The notes: a model not told the origin generated them from the letters alone. A stretch of DNA of 56,227 bases from Symplocastrum torsivum CPER-KK1 (GCA_019358875.1 JAHHIF010000053.1:1-56227); one strand, 5' to 3'. Positions 32,921 through 42,012 are shown, counted from the first letter of the stretch. Made by a program: numbers and translations.

Positions 32921-33271
32921 CTAAACTAGCTCGATAATTGCCATTTCGGCATTATCGCCACGACGCGGTACGGTTCGCAGGACGCGGGTGTATCCGCCGT
33001 TGCGATCGCCATACCGCTCCTGCGCTCCCTCAAACAGGGCATGAACTAACTGCTTGTCATAGATATAGCCCAGTGCCTGACGCCGTGCAGATAGCGAACC
33101 ATCTTTTGCCAGCGTAATCATTTTTTCCACTTCCCCACGGATTGCTTTTGCCCGCACTTTGGTTGTCGTGATTCGACCATGACGAATCAGTTCTGTAGTT
33201 AAAGCTCTCATTAGAGCCTTCCGTTGATCAGCAGGCTTTCCTAATTGTGGTACACGACAGCGGTGACGCAT
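32921..33271 (-). CDS. rplQ: 50S ribosomal protein L17
   Basis: 116 residues: MRHRCRVPQLGKPADQRKALMRAL, then ELIRHGRITTTKVRAKAIRGEVEKMITLAKDG and the C-terminal GGYTRVLRTVPRRGDNAEMAIIELV. Normal for bacterial L17 of the short type. It lies 54 bases downstream of rpoA, the standard alpha-operon order. Confidence 0.98.
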   Translation of the reverse strand: MRHRCRVPQLGKPADQRKALMRALTTELIRHGRITTTKVRAKAIRGEVEKMITLAKDGSLSARRQALGYIYDKQLVHALFEGAQERYGDRNGGYTRVLRTVPRRGDNAEMAIIELV

Positions 33272-33325
33272 TTTCTTCTGTTCCTATATACACTCCAAAA
33301 AATTCAATAGCCGCTCAAGCAAAAC

Positions 33326-34270
33326 TTAAGTAGTTTTTGCTTTCTCATGCGGCAGGGTAATTCCCAAGCGCCGTTGTAAGGCTTCAATCACTTCTTCGGC
33401 AGACTTTTGACCGAAGTTTTTGATTTCCAGGAGGTCTTCCTGGCTGTAATCCAGCAAATCGGCTACAGAGTTGATCTGAGCTCTCTTCAAGCAGTTGTAA
33501 GCTCGTACTGATAGCTGCAATTCTTCGATTGGGATTTGACTGGTTGGATCTTCATCATCTGGATATTCCTTATCAATCGGCTCCAGGTTCATCTCCTGCA
33601 GAGGCTTGAACAAATCCACTAGGGTACTAGCAGCTTGACTCAGAGCTTCTTGGGGAGTTACGCTGCCATTAGTCCAGATGTCCAATAGCAAACGGTCTCT
33701 TTCCAGAGAGCCGTCGATGCGAGCATCTTCAACGCTGTAATTTACCTTATTCACTGGCATAAACACAGCGTCAATCTGGAGAAAGTCAACCGACGCTGCA
33801 TCCTCACGGCCCCTCTCCACAGAGCGATATCCTTTTCCTTTCTCAATCCGAAACTCCATTTCTAGCCTTGCCCCCTCTGCCAAGGTGGCAACATACTGAC
33901 CTGGATCGACGATTTCCACTTCAGAAGGGAGTTCAAATTGAGCCGCTCTCACCGTTGCTGGTCCTGTAATCATGACTCGACCAATTTGGGGCTGAGAGCT
34001 GTAACTCTTGAGAACAATCTCCTTCATGTTCAGCAAGATTTCCAGGACATCCTCTCTCACACCTTCGATGGTGGCAAACTCATGATTGACCCCAGCAATC
34101 CGAACGGCTGTAACCGCTGCCCCTTCCAAATTTGACAGGAGAACTCGCCTGAGGGCATTGCCGACTGTTGTGCCTTGACCGCGCTCAAGAGGCTCCAGGA
34201 CAAATTTGCTATATTGACTCTGATTCTTCAGTGTTTTAGACTCTACACACTCGATCTGAAACTGCGCCAC
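33326..34270 (-). CDS. rpoA: RNA polymerase alpha subunit
   Basis: 314 residues from a GTG at 34270, chosen because GGGAGG lies 7 bases upstream and the protein then begins with (M)AQFQIECVES as in other cyanobacteria; an ATG seven codons earlier lacks a binding site. The N-terminal domain (EPLERGQGTTVGNALRRVLLSNLEGAAVTAV) mediates dimerisation and the C-terminal domain (LLEIKNFGQKSAEEVIEAL) binds promoter UP elements and activators. It follows rpsK by 182 bases, a gap wide enough for an internal promoter. Confidence 0.98.
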   Translation of the reverse strand: MAQFQIECVESKTLKNQSQYSKFVLEPLERGQGTTVGNALRRVLLSNLEGAAVTAVRIAGVNHEFATIEGVREDVLEILLNMKEIVLKSYSSQPQIGRVMITGPATVRAAQFELPSEVEIVDPGQYVATLAEGARLEMEFRIEKGKGYRSVERGREDAASVDFLQIDAVFMPVNKVNYSVEDARIDGSLERDRLLLDIWTNGSVTPQEALSQAASTLVDLFKPLQEMNLEPIDKEYPDDEDPTSQIPIEELQLSVRAYNCLKRAQINSVADLLDYSQEDLLEIKNFGQKSAEEVIEALQRRLGITLPHEKAKTT

Positions 34271-34452
34271 GGAGTGACCTCCCTTATTCATAAAACCCCA
34301 CGGAAAGCACTCTTATCGTGCCCCCTTGTACATTCTTCCTGAAAAATCAGGTGTAATGTCTCAATAACTGAAGCACCAGCAGGTTGGTTTCTTGTGAAAA
34401 ACTTCCCGGCTGACACTATGCGTTAGATATTTGAATCCCAACCGATAGTGGC

Positions 34453-34845
34453 TTAAACTCGACGCCGCTTGGGTGGGCGGCAGCCGTTGTGGGGAATTGG
34501 TGTCACATCCCGGATCAAGGTAATTTCAAGCCCTGCGCCTTGAATGGCTCGAATCGCCGTTTCTCGACCCGCTCCTGGACCACTGACCATCACTTCGATT
34601 TGACGCATTCCCTGGTCAACGGCTCGACGAGCTGCACCATCGGCAGCCGTTTGAGCGGCAAAAGGCGTTCCTTTTTTCGCTCCTTTAAAACCACTGGAAC
34701 CCGCTGATGCCCAGGAAACGACATCACCTCTGGTATCAGCAATTGTAACGATTGTGTTGTTGAAAGTGGACTGGATGTAAGCCACTCCATTAGGTACATT
34801 GCGTTTTTGCTTTTTTGCACCTGTTTTCTTAGTTGGTCGCGCCAT
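34453..34845 (-). CDS. rpsK: 30S ribosomal protein S11
   Basis: 130 residues with a basic N-terminus (KKTGAKKQKRNVPNGVAYIQS), NTIVTIADTRGDVVSWASAG and the end DVTPIPHNGCRPPKRRRV. It lines the mRNA exit platform. 42 bases after rpsM. Confidence 0.98.
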   Translation of the reverse strand: MARPTKKTGAKKQKRNVPNGVAYIQSTFNNTIVTIADTRGDVVSWASAGSSGFKGAKKGTPFAAQTAADGAARRAVDQGMRQIEVMVSGPGAGRETAIRAIQGAGLEITLIRDVTPIPHNGCRPPKRRRV

Positions 34846-34887
34846 GTCGCTTGATAAAACTCGTGTTGGTTTAACAGAACAAATGGA

Positions 34888-35268
34888 TTACTTCTTAGCG
34901 GGTGCCTTTTTCTTACCAGCAATAGCAACACGCCGACCTCGGCGAGTTCGGGCATTAGTACGAGTTCGTTGCCCCCGTACTGGTAGTCCTAAGCGATGAC
35001 GACGCCCACGATAGGTGCCAATGTCAACCAACCGCTTGATGTTCATTGACTCCAAGCGTCTCAGGTCGCCTTCCACCTGATAATTTTCTACCGCCCCTCT
35101 AAGGGCTGCTACATCGGAATCGCTTAAATCCTTGACCCGTATATCTGGATTAACTCCTGTTGCTGCCAAAATTTCTTTAGACCGCGACAGACCGATTCCA
35201 TAGATATAGGTCAGACCAATTTCTACTCGCTTGTCGCGAGGAAGGTCTACACTGGCAATCCGTGCCAC
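34888..35268 (-). CDS. rpsM: 30S ribosomal protein S13
   Basis: 126 residues with IASVDLPRDKRVEIGLTYIYGIG and GLPVRGQRTRTNARTRRG, and a Lys-rich tail (GKKKAPAKK) that contacts the P-site tRNA in the head of the 30S subunit. Follows rpmJ by 58 bases. Confidence 0.98.
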   Translation of the reverse strand: MARIASVDLPRDKRVEIGLTYIYGIGLSRSKEILAATGVNPDIRVKDLSDSDVAALRGAVENYQVEGDLRRLESMNIKRLVDIGTYRGRRHRLGLPVRGQRTRTNARTRRGRRVAIAGKKKAPAKK

Positions 35269-35326
35269 GCTTTTTTCCCCCTATTTCTTGGTTTTGTGCT
35301 ACAAATTAGTCTTAAGAGCCTATGGG

Positions 35327-35440
35327 CTATCCCTGACGCTGTTTATGCTTAGGATTTTGGCAAATCACCATAACCCGACCGCGTCGCCGAATTACCCGGC
35401 ATTTCTCACAAATTTTTTTGACGGATGCTCTAACTTTCAT
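35327..35440 (-). CDS. rpmJ: 50S ribosomal protein L36
   Basis: A 37-codon gene read directly from the minus strand: MKVRASVKKICEKC, VIRRRGRVMVIC, NPKHKQRQG, stop TAG. The zinc ribbon C11, C14, C27 and H32 is intact, so this is the zinc-binding form. It lies between infA and rpsM, the usual position. Confidence 0.95.
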   Translation of the reverse strand: MKVRASVKKICEKCRVIRRRGRVMVICQNPKHKQRQG

Positions 35441-35550
35441 GCCTTTTTTGGCCACACTGCAAGCACTGCATTATATCATTTTTTGAGGTTTGATTGTCAA
35501 TCAATATTGAATTGATTAGACCATTGAGTAAAGATAAGAACGTTCTAATC

Positions 35551-35784
35551 CTATTTTTTACGAAGGCGGTAAGTAATTCTACCTTTCGTTAAATCATAGG
35601 GTGTCAGTTCGACTTTAACGCGATCACCTGGCAGGATTTTGATATAGTTACGGCGGATTTTTCCCGAAATGTGAGCAAGGACATTAAAGCCATTATCGAG
35701 ATCAACGCGAAACATCGCGTTTGGCAGTGACTCTGTCACTGTGCCTTCCATTTCAATTAAGTCTTGTTTAGCCAATGTGTTCAA
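35551..35784 (-). CDS. infA: Translation initiation factor IF-1
   Basis: 77 residues of a single S1/OB fold: KQDLIEMEGTVTESLPNAMFRV, NVLAHISGKIRRNYIKILPGDRVKVELTPYDLTKGRITYR. It occupies the 30S A site during initiation. Slightly longer than E. coli IF-1 by a short N-terminal extension (MNTLA). 110 bases before rpmJ. Confidence 0.97.
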   Translation of the reverse strand: MNTLAKQDLIEMEGTVTESLPNAMFRVDLDNGFNVLAHISGKIRRNYIKILPGDRVKVELTPYDLTKGRITYRLRKK

Positions 35785-35886
35785 ACCTCAATTCTGTTAA
35801 TCACCCCCATTCCAGACTGATGGATGTTGTTCTAGGGAGTCTTAACATATTTTATCAAATATGCAAGCAAAACGGCTGAGTTACCG

Positions 35887-35915
35887 ACCCCACTGTTAAG
35901 CTCCAAGAGTGGGGT
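35887..35915. terminator. Hairpin in the adk-infA spacer
   Basis: ACCCCACT and AGTGGGGT form an 8 bp perfect stem with a 13-base loop, in the 168-base adk-infA spacer. It has no T-run. It may attenuate read-through or stabilise processed mRNA ends between the spc-type and alpha-type parts of the cluster. Confidence 0.45.
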
Positions 35916-35952
35916 AACAGAAGTAATCAGTTTTCTGTTAACCAGAAAGAGC

Positions 35953-36504
35953 CTAGGCGCTGACGACCTGCTTTAAGGAGTCTGTGACTTCCGCCAAAGA
36001 GCGATCGCCATCCACTACTCTCAAAACCGATCGCTCACCGTAGAAATCAATTAAAGGGGCAGTTTCCTTCCGATAAACCTCTAACCGTGTACGAATCGCC
36101 TCTGGGGTGTCATCTGAGCGTCCTCGTCCTAACAGCCGATTAACTAAAACCTCATCTGGAACATCCAGGTTGACACAAGTGCAAGTTTGGTGTGTTTCCT
36201 GCATTAAGTCATCCAAGAAAGCGGCTTGGCTAACATTTCGTGGAAAGCCATCTAAAATCCAGCCCCTTTGAGCATCAGCTTGACTGAGGCGATCGCGCAC
36301 TAGATCAAGCAGCAACTCATCAGGAACCAACTCACCCTTATCCATATAGGCTTTAGCCTGTTGACCTAGAGGCGTTTGATCGGCAACCGCACTTCGTAAA
36401 ATCTCTCCCGTAGAAATATGAGGGATATTCACCAGCTCAGCCAAAAGTTTTGCCTGAGTGCCTTTTCCTGCTCCTGGAGGTCCTAAGAAAATTAATCGTG
36501 TCAT
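35953..36504 (-). CDS. adk: Adenylate kinase
   Basis: 183 residues. P-loop GPPGAGKGTQAKLLAEL, then STGEILRSAV, GFPRNVSQA and the short LID GRGRSDDTPEAIRTRLEVY. It is the short type without the zinc or four-Cys lid insert, typical of cyanobacteria. It interconverts ATP, ADP and AMP. As in many bacteria it follows secY in the spc operon; the 92-base spacer is a repeat-built stem. Confidence 0.97.
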   Translation of the reverse strand: MTRLIFLGPPGAGKGTQAKLLAELVNIPHISTGEILRSAVADQTPLGQQAKAYMDKGELVPDELLLDLVRDRLSQADAQRGWILDGFPRNVSQAAFLDDLMQETHQTCTCVNLDVPDEVLVNRLLGRGRSDDTPEAIRTRLEVYRKETAPLIDFYGERSVLRVVDGDRSLAEVTDSLKQVVSA

Positions 36505-36507
36505 TCG

Positions 36508-36593
36508 TTATTGGTTATTGGTTATTGGTTATTGGTTGTTGGACAGTACTTAGTGCAAGAGTCCCAAGTAACTAATCACTAACAACCAATAAC
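36508..36593. repeat. TTATTGG heptanucleotide array forming a fold-back, secY-adk spacer
   Basis: Four copies of TTATTGG from 36508, then TTGTTGG. GTTATTGGTTGTT (36528-36540) is perfectly complementary to 36581-36593, giving a 13 bp stem with a 40-base loop in the intercistronic mRNA. Confidence 0.8.
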
Positions 36594-36596
36594 TGT

Positions 36597-37940
36597 CTAC
36601 TCCTTGACCATACCTTCGTAGCGCTGCGAAATCACGTAGGTCTGAATTTGCTTAGCGGTGTCAATCGCGACACCCACCAAAATCAGCAACGAGGTTGCTC
36701 CTAATCCCCGGAAGGTTGGAACATTAGTCGCGCTCTCCACAGCCGTGGGTACCACAGCCACTAAGCCTAAGAATATGGCTCCCAAGAATGTTAAACGGTT
36801 CAATACCCGCTCAACATACTCACTAGTAGCTCGACCCGGACGAATACCCGGAATACTCGCTCCCATTTTCTTCAGGTTTTGCGCCATATCCACTGGATTC
36901 ACAATCAAAGAGGCGTAGAAGTAGCTGAAGAACACAATCAAGACTAAATAGACCAAGACATACAACCAAGGGGTCTGACCATTCGGGTTCATGTAATTTG
37001 AAACTTGAACCAGAACTTGGTTGATTGGCGCTAAAAATTTGTTATTAGCATTACTAGCTGTGAACTGAGCGAGTGATGCAGGGAGAATCAGAACCGCCGA
37101 AGCAAAGATAATCGGCATAACGCCACCCTGATTTAACCGCAAGGGCAGGTAGCTTGTCCGCTCACGGTAGAGCCTTCGTCCTACTTGACGTCTTGCGGAA
37201 ATAATTGGAATGCGGCGGGTTCCCTCTTGCACAAAGACAATCCCGACAATCATCACCAGGAAAACTAGCAGCAAGATCACTACCTTACCGACTGTTTCAC
37301 GACCACCCGTCTGAGCAAACTCAATGGTTTGACCTAAGGTAGTAGGCAACGCCGCCACGATATTGACAAAAATCAACAGCGAAGCCCCGTTACCGATACC
37401 ACGCTCAGTGATTAACTCTGATATCCACATCACGAACATGGAACCAGCCGTTAGCGCTAGTGCTGTTTCAGCAACAAATAACGGTCCGCGAGTAGTAGTG
37501 GCAAAGCGCTCTACCCACAGAGCAATCCCAATACTATTTGCTATTGCCCATCCGACAGCGACATACCGCGTAATTTGAGAGATTTTTCTTCTGCCCGCTT
37601 CTCCTTCATTCTTCTGTAAGTTCTCCAGAGAAGGGATTGCAGCTGTTAGCAGTTGCAGGATAATCGAGGCATTAATGTAAGGCAAGATTCCTAGAGCAAA
37701 AATCCCTAAGGCAGAAAGTCCACCTCCAGAGAAAATGTCCAAAAATCCAATAACTGGGCTGTTTTTAATGGCTGCGGCAAAGCTTTCCCGGTCAATACCT
37801 GGTACAGGTAAGAAAACACCAAGGCGAGCTAAAATCAGCAGACCAATGGTCACAAGCAGCCGACCTCTAAGGCCAGCTGCTTGTGCCATTTGCATAAAAG
37901 TCTCTTGAGCAGTTGGAGCTTTGTCTCGACTTACGACCAT
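36597..37940 (-). CDS. secY: Preprotein translocase subunit SecY
   Basis: 447 residues, ten predicted membrane helices forming the protein-conducting channel of the Sec translocon for plasma and thylakoid membranes. Recognisable are GLRGRLLVTIGLLILARLGVFLPVPGID, the plug region GFLDIFSGGGLSALGIFALG, and the cytoplasmic loops RRIPIISARRQVGRR and KKMGASIPGIRPGRATSEYV, which contact the ribosome. It lies between rplO and adk as in the ancestral spc operon. Confidence 0.97.
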   Translation of the reverse strand: MVVSRDKAPTAQETFMQMAQAAGLRGRLLVTIGLLILARLGVFLPVPGIDRESFAAAIKNSPVIGFLDIFSGGGLSALGIFALGILPYINASIILQLLTAAIPSLENLQKNEGEAGRRKISQITRYVAVGWAIANSIGIALWVERFATTTRGPLFVAETALALTAGSMFVMWISELITERGIGNGASLLIFVNIVAALPTTLGQTIEFAQTGGRETVGKVVILLLVFLVMIVGIVFVQEGTRRIPIISARRQVGRRLYRERTSYLPLRLNQGGVMPIIFASAVLILPASLAQFTASNANNKFLAPINQVLVQVSNYMNPNGQTPWLYVLVYLVLIVFFSYFYASLIVNPVDMAQNLKKMGASIPGIRPGRATSEYVERVLNRLTFLGAIFLGLVAVVPTAVESATNVPTFRGLGATSLLILVGVAIDTAKQIQTYVISQRYEGMVKE

Positions 37941-37978
37941 AAAGGGCTACCTCTACAGAATATTGGCGTGGGTTAGCA

Positions 37979-38455
37979 CTAGGCACTGGCGCGAGTCCAG
38001 ACCTTTCGACCCTCTATCACTTCACAGCTACCACCAGCCGCCTCAATTTTACTGCGGGCACCCGCCGTGAAGGCTGCCGCTTTAACGTTGAGCGGAACGC
38101 TCAGTTCCCCGTCGCCGAGAAGTTTTAGCGGACCATCATTGGTTGTAACAATACCTACCTCCATTAAGGAGGTCAATGTTACTTCTGTATCAGCCGGGAG
38201 TGATGCTAATCTACCCACGTTGATCGTAGTGTAATGTTTAGGGTTGATGACCGTAAAGTGCTTTAACTTAGGCAGACGACGGTACAACGGCATCTGACCC
38301 CCTTCAAAACCCGGTCGTGTACTCCGACCGGAGCGTGATTTTTGACCCCGCATCCCTAGTCCAGCACTAGCCCCTTGACCAGCCGCGATCCCGCGACCAA
38401 CACGGCGTCGGCGTTTCTTGGAGCCTTTTTGGGGCACTGCATCATTTAGTCTCAT
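37979..38455 (-). CDS. rplO: 50S ribosomal protein L15
   Basis: 158 residues. The Gly/Lys/Arg-rich N-terminus GSKKRRRRVGRGIAAGQGASAGLGMRGQKSRSG (shown in part: VGRGIAAGQGASAGLGMRGQ) and FEGGQMPLYRRLPKLKHF are L15. It lies 38 bases before secY and 78 after rpsE; no rpmD (L30) is between them, as expected for cyanobacteria. Confidence 0.97.
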   Translation of the reverse strand: MRLNDAVPQKGSKKRRRRVGRGIAAGQGASAGLGMRGQKSRSGRSTRPGFEGGQMPLYRRLPKLKHFTVINPKHYTTINVGRLASLPADTEVTLTSLMEVGIVTTNDGPLKLLGDGELSVPLNVKAAAFTAGARSKIEAAGGSCEVIEGRKVWTRASA

Positions 38456-38533
38456 AATTTTCGTGTCAGTTGTCAGGTGTCAGGTGTTAATCGTCAGTTG
38501 TCCTTGTGCGACTGACCAATAACTTAAATCTGA

Positions 38534-39055
38534 TTAGGCGTAAAGGTTCTCAATCGGAACACCTCGTTCTTCAGCCACTTCAGAAAATGTGCGTAGCGAA
38601 TCAAGAGCGTTGATAGCGGCTCTAGCATTGTTCAATGGGTTATTGGAACCCAACTGCTTAGCCAGAATATTACGAACCCCAGCTAATTCAAGTACGGTAC
38701 GCACAGCACCACCAGCAATTACACCAGTTCCAGGAGCTGCGGGTCGCATCATCACCTTAGCTCCAACAGCAGCACCGTTGGATGGGTGAGGAATGGAATT
38801 AGATTTGGTTAAGGGCACATCAATTAATTGCTTTTTCCCATCAGCAACCCCCTTGCGGACAGCACCAATAACATCACTGGCTTTGCCGACACCAACACCA
38901 ACTTGTCCCCGTTCATTGCCCACGACGACAATCGCACGGAAGCTTAATTTTTTACCGCCTTTGACAACCTTACTGACACGACGGATTTGAATAACCCGTT
39001 CTTGCCAAGTAGTGTCTTTTTCTTTAGCGCGGCTACTTTTTCTACGAGTTGCCAT
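38534..39055 (-). CDS. rpsE: 30S ribosomal protein S5
   Basis: 173 residues. WQERVIQIRRVSKVVKGGKKLSF is the double-stranded RNA-binding half, and NERGQVGVGVGKASDVIGAVRKG and GTGVIAGGAVRTVLELAGV follow. S5 supports decoding accuracy and mRNA unwinding. Preceded by a 14-base repeat array. Confidence 0.98.
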   Translation of the reverse strand: MATRRKSSRAKEKDTTWQERVIQIRRVSKVVKGGKKLSFRAIVVVGNERGQVGVGVGKASDVIGAVRKGVADGKKQLIDVPLTKSNSIPHPSNGAAVGAKVMMRPAAPGTGVIAGGAVRTVLELAGVRNILAKQLGSNNPLNNARAAINALDSLRTFSEVAEERGVPIENLYA

Positions 39056-39062
39056 AGTTTTG

Positions 39063-39104
39063 TTAGTTGTTCGTTGTTAGTTGTTCGTTGTTAGTTGTTC
39101 GTTG
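39063..39104. repeat. Three tandem copies of a 14-base repeat, rpsE-rplR spacer
   Basis: TTAGTTGTTCGTTG is repeated exactly three times. The unit is two related heptamers (TTAGTTG and TTCGTTG). It lies a few bases upstream of the rpsE start, in the mRNA leader of that cistron. Confidence 0.85.
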
Positions 39105-39149
39105 TAGTCAATTACTCTATTTATTGACTTATGATGCATGACCAACAAC

Positions 39150-39512
39150 TTAAAATTCGAGCCCGGCTTCACGAGCGGCTTCAGCAAGGGCTTTGACGCG
39201 ACCATGGTAAAGATTACCACCTCGGTCAAAGACAACTTTTGAAATGCCTTTTTCAATGGTTCGCTGAGCAATTAACTTGCCAACCTCAACAGACGCTTCA
39301 CAAGTTGCCCCGGATTCTACATTCGATTTTAAAGCCGGCTCTAGAGTAGAAGCAGCAGCTAAGGTATGTTGTAGATTGTCGTCAATTACCTGCACATAGA
39401 TATGCTGATTGGAGCGAAACACGGCTAGTCGAGGACGCTCTGCCGTACCCGTTACCTTTCGACGTACTCGGTGATGCCGCCGCCGTACCGATTCTTTACG
39501 AGTCAGTTTCAT
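39150..39512 (-). CDS. rplR: 50S ribosomal protein L18
   Basis: 120 residues with RRRHHRVRRKVTGTAERPRLAVFRS, NQHIYVQVIDD and the C-terminal VVFDRGGNLYHGRVKALAEAAREAGLEF. It binds 5S rRNA with L5. It starts one base after the rplF stop, so the two are tightly coupled. Confidence 0.98.
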   Translation of the reverse strand: MKLTRKESVRRRHHRVRRKVTGTAERPRLAVFRSNQHIYVQVIDDNLQHTLAAASTLEPALKSNVESGATCEASVEVGKLIAQRTIEKGISKVVFDRGGNLYHGRVKALAEAAREAGLEF

Positions 39513-39513
39513 C

Positions 39514-40053
39514 TTACTTCTTACCTGCTTTACCTGCTTTACGTCTAACTACTTCACCGGCATAACGAATGCCTTTGCCTTTGTAAACTTCCGGTGGGCG
39601 GACAGCACGAATGCGGGCGGCTGTATTACCCACGATTTCTTTGTTAATCCCACTAACAATCACGTTAGTGTTGCCTTCTACTGCCAGTTGAATACCTTCA
39701 GGAGGGACAATTTCAACGGGTTTGCTATAACCGACGTTTAGAATCAGGTTGCGACCTTGAACTTGCGCTCGATAACCAACGCCTTGGATTTGCAACCGCT
39801 TTTCAAAACCGTTGGAAACCCCTTCAACCATGTTGGCGACCAAAGTGCGAGACAGTCCATGGCGCTGACGAGCTATTCGAGACTCATCCCGACGTAATAC
39901 CCGTATTGTCTCACCTTCTTGCTCGACTGTTACTTGCTCTGGCAGAACTCGATCCAGTTCTCCTTTAGGACCTTTAACAGCAACATGTTGACCGTCAATC
40001 TTCACGGTTACTTTGCTGGGAATGTCTATGATGCGCTTGCCAATACGAGACAT
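39514..40053 (-). CDS. rplF: 50S ribosomal protein L6
   Basis: 179 residues of two related domains: MSRIGKRIIDIPSKVTVKID and the C-terminal RIRAVRPPEVYKGKGIRYAGE followed by VVRRKAGKAGKK. L6 sits near the sarcin-ricin loop. It follows rpsH by 62 bases. Confidence 0.98.
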   Translation of the reverse strand: MSRIGKRIIDIPSKVTVKIDGQHVAVKGPKGELDRVLPEQVTVEQEGETIRVLRRDESRIARQRHGLSRTLVANMVEGVSNGFEKRLQIQGVGYRAQVQGRNLILNVGYSKPVEIVPPEGIQLAVEGNTNVIVSGINKEIVGNTAARIRAVRPPEVYKGKGIRYAGEVVRRKAGKAGKK

Positions 40054-40115
40054 GACTGCGATTGTCCTTTGTCAGTTGCTAGTTGTTCATTGCCTATTGC
40101 TATGAACCGTAACGA

Positions 40116-40517
40116 TTACCACACGTAGCACAGCACTTCGCCACCAATTCCTTGACGTCGTGCTTCTCGGTCGGTCATGATGCCACTGGAAGTGGAGATA
40201 ATAGCAATGCCAATACCCCCTAGTACCCTTGGTAACTCTTGGCGGTTGGAATAAACTCTCAAACCCGGTTTACTAACACGCTTTAGAGCTGTGATAATGG
40301 GCTGGCGGTTTTTGCCTTTGTATTTTAGGGAAACCACTAAGTATTTTTTAATACCTTCCCCTGTTTCTTCAAAATCAGCAATAAAGCCTTCGTCTTTGAG
40401 TACTTTGGCAATACTGCGGGTCATTCTTGTTGCTGGTACATTCGTCGTTTGTTGCTGCACTAAGCACGCATTCCGAATGCGAGTTAGCATATCTGCAATT
40501 GTGTCGTTTGCCGCCAT
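40116..40517 (-). CDS. rpsH: 30S ribosomal protein S8
   Basis: 133 residues with NDTIADMLTRIRNACLVQQQTT at the start and LGGIGIAIISTSSGIMTDREA near the end, then GIGGEVLCYVW. S8 is a primary 16S rRNA binder and in other bacteria the translational repressor of the spc operon. No rpsN precedes it, in contrast to E. coli. Confidence 0.98.
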   Translation of the reverse strand: MAANDTIADMLTRIRNACLVQQQTTNVPATRMTRSIAKVLKDEGFIADFEETGEGIKKYLVVSLKYKGKNRQPIITALKRVSKPGLRVYSNRQELPRVLGGIGIAIISTSSGIMTDREARRQGIGGEVLCYVW

Positions 40518-40539
40518 TTTTGTTTCCTATGCTTACAGC

Positions 40540-41085
40540 TTAGTTCTCCCGGAAAGGCATACCCATCTCTTTGAGTAAGGCTCGACCTTCTTCGTCGGTG
40601 TGTGCTGTTGTGATAATTGAAATATCCATGCCTCGAATCTGATCAACGCTGTCGTACTCTACCTCTGGAAAGATGAGTTGCTCTCGAACACCAAGGGTAT
40701 AGTTACCACGACCATCGAAGCTTTTGGGACTAACACCACGAAAGTCACGAATTCTTGGTAGAGCTAGGTTAATTAATCGATCAAGAAACGAGTACATACG
40801 CCTTGAACGTAGGGTAACCATGACACCAACAGGCATTCCCTCTCGAATTTTAAAACCCGCGATCGCTTTTCTGGCTCGTGTTACCACAGGTTTTTGACCT
40901 GTAATGATTGCCAATTCATTCAAAGACGATTCCAATGCCTTGGCGTTCTGAGAGGCTTCCCCTAATCCTCGGTTGACCGTGACTTTTATAACTTGGGGAA
41001 CTTGATGGATATTTTCATATCCAAACTGCTCTTTGAGTTTTGGGACTATCGTTTCTTGGTAGAGAGTCTTCAGTCGATCTGCCAT
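40540..41085 (-). CDS. rplE: 50S ribosomal protein L5
   Basis: 181 residues. YENIHQVPQVIKVTVNRGLGEA, ITGQKPVVTRARKAIAGFKIREGMPVGVMVTLR (in part) and the C-terminal MDISIITTAHTDEEGRALL. It binds 5S rRNA and contacts the P-site tRNA. Ends 22 bases before rpsH. Confidence 0.98.
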   Translation of the reverse strand: MADRLKTLYQETIVPKLKEQFGYENIHQVPQVIKVTVNRGLGEASQNAKALESSLNELAIITGQKPVVTRARKAIAGFKIREGMPVGVMVTLRSRRMYSFLDRLINLALPRIRDFRGVSPKSFDGRGNYTLGVREQLIFPEVEYDSVDQIRGMDISIITTAHTDEEGRALLKEMGMPFREN

Positions 41086-41198
41086 ATTTTTGTCCTTTTC
41101 ACCCCTGGGCTTAGTCAGGGAAATATGTTTTATCCGTTGTCAGCCGTTAGTTGTCAGTTGGCTCACTACTAATCAAATGACAAATAACTCATGACTAA

Positions 41199-41558
41199 TT
41201 AGTCGATAATTTCACCCGTTTTTTTTAGCATCCGCACCTTACGACCCTGATCGTTAAAGGTGTAGCAGATACGGCTGGCGACTTTTTGCTTATTGGAGTA
41301 AAGCATGACGTTGGAGCTGTGGATGGGAGCCTCGACGGTAACAATTTGACCTGTTTCACCTTCCTGCTGAGGCTTGACATGCTTAGTTTTGATGTTAACC
41401 CCTTTGACAATAACCGCGCTTTTCCTTGGTAATGTCTGCAAAATTTCTCCAACTTTGCCTTTATCTCGACCAGCAATCACCTGAACGGTGTCGCCCTTTT
41501 TAACATGCATTTTGTAGCGCACTGAAGTATTCTTCGCGCCCATCAGTTTACTTGCCAT
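41199..41558 (-). CDS. rplX: 50S ribosomal protein L24
   Basis: 119 residues. MHVKKGDTVQVIAGRDKGKVGEI is the KOW motif, followed by VNIKTKHVKPQQEGETGQIV and SNVMLYSNKQKVASR. The chosen ATG overlaps the rplN stop by one base (TGATG). The N-terminal 15 residues are a cyanobacterial-type extension. L24 starts 50S assembly. Confidence 0.97.
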   Translation of the reverse strand: MASKLMGAKNTSVRYKMHVKKGDTVQVIAGRDKGKVGEILQTLPRKSAVIVKGVNIKTKHVKPQQEGETGQIVTVEAPIHSSNVMLYSNKQKVASRICYTFNDQGRKVRMLKKTGEIID

Positions 41559-41926
41559 CAGAGTACCTCCGGAGCGAGGGAAACAATTTTCGTGAAGTTT
41601 TTGTCGCGCAATTCCCGCGCCACAGGTCCAAAAACACGGGTTCCCCGTGGGTTTCCGTCAGCGTTGATGATGACGGCAGCATTGTCGTCAAAGCGAATAC
41701 TCATACCGCTGTCTCGGCGTAGCCCTTTGCGGGTACGAACAATTACAGCCCTTACAACGTCTGACTTTTTGACTGCCATGTTTGGGATTGCATCCTTCAC
41801 CACGGCAATGATCACATCACCTACACCGCCATAGCGACGGTTTCCTGCGCCTAACACACGAATGCACATCAATTTTCGTGCCCCGCTGTTGTCAGCGACA
41901 TTCAGGTAAGTTTCTTGTTGAATCAT
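41558..41926 (-). CDS. rplN: 50S ribosomal protein L14
   Basis: 122 residues: MIQQETYLNVADNSGARKLMCIRVLG, AVIVRTRKGLRRDSGMSIRFDDNAAV, and RGTRVFGPVARELRDKNFTKIVSLAPEVL (both in part). L14 forms an intersubunit bridge and is a silencing-factor docking site. Overlaps rplX by one base. Confidence 0.98.
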   Translation of the reverse strand: MIQQETYLNVADNSGARKLMCIRVLGAGNRRYGGVGDVIIAVVKDAIPNMAVKKSDVVRAVIVRTRKGLRRDSGMSIRFDDNAAVIINADGNPRGTRVFGPVARELRDKNFTKIVSLAPEVL

Positions 41927-41942
41927 GGGTGAACCTCCTTTT

Positions 41943-42009
41943 TAGTTGTTAGTTGTTAGTTGTTAGCTGGTGTGTTGTTAGTTCTCCAAAAACTAAAAAC
42001 TAACAACTA
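41943..42009. repeat. Repeat-built stem-loop, rplN-rpsQ spacer
   Basis: A TTGTTAG heptamer array starts at about 41946. TAGTTGTTAGT (41943-41953) pairs perfectly with 41999-42009, an 11 bp stem with a 45-base loop that encloses nearly the whole spacer. Confidence 0.75.
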
Positions 42010-42012
42010 CGC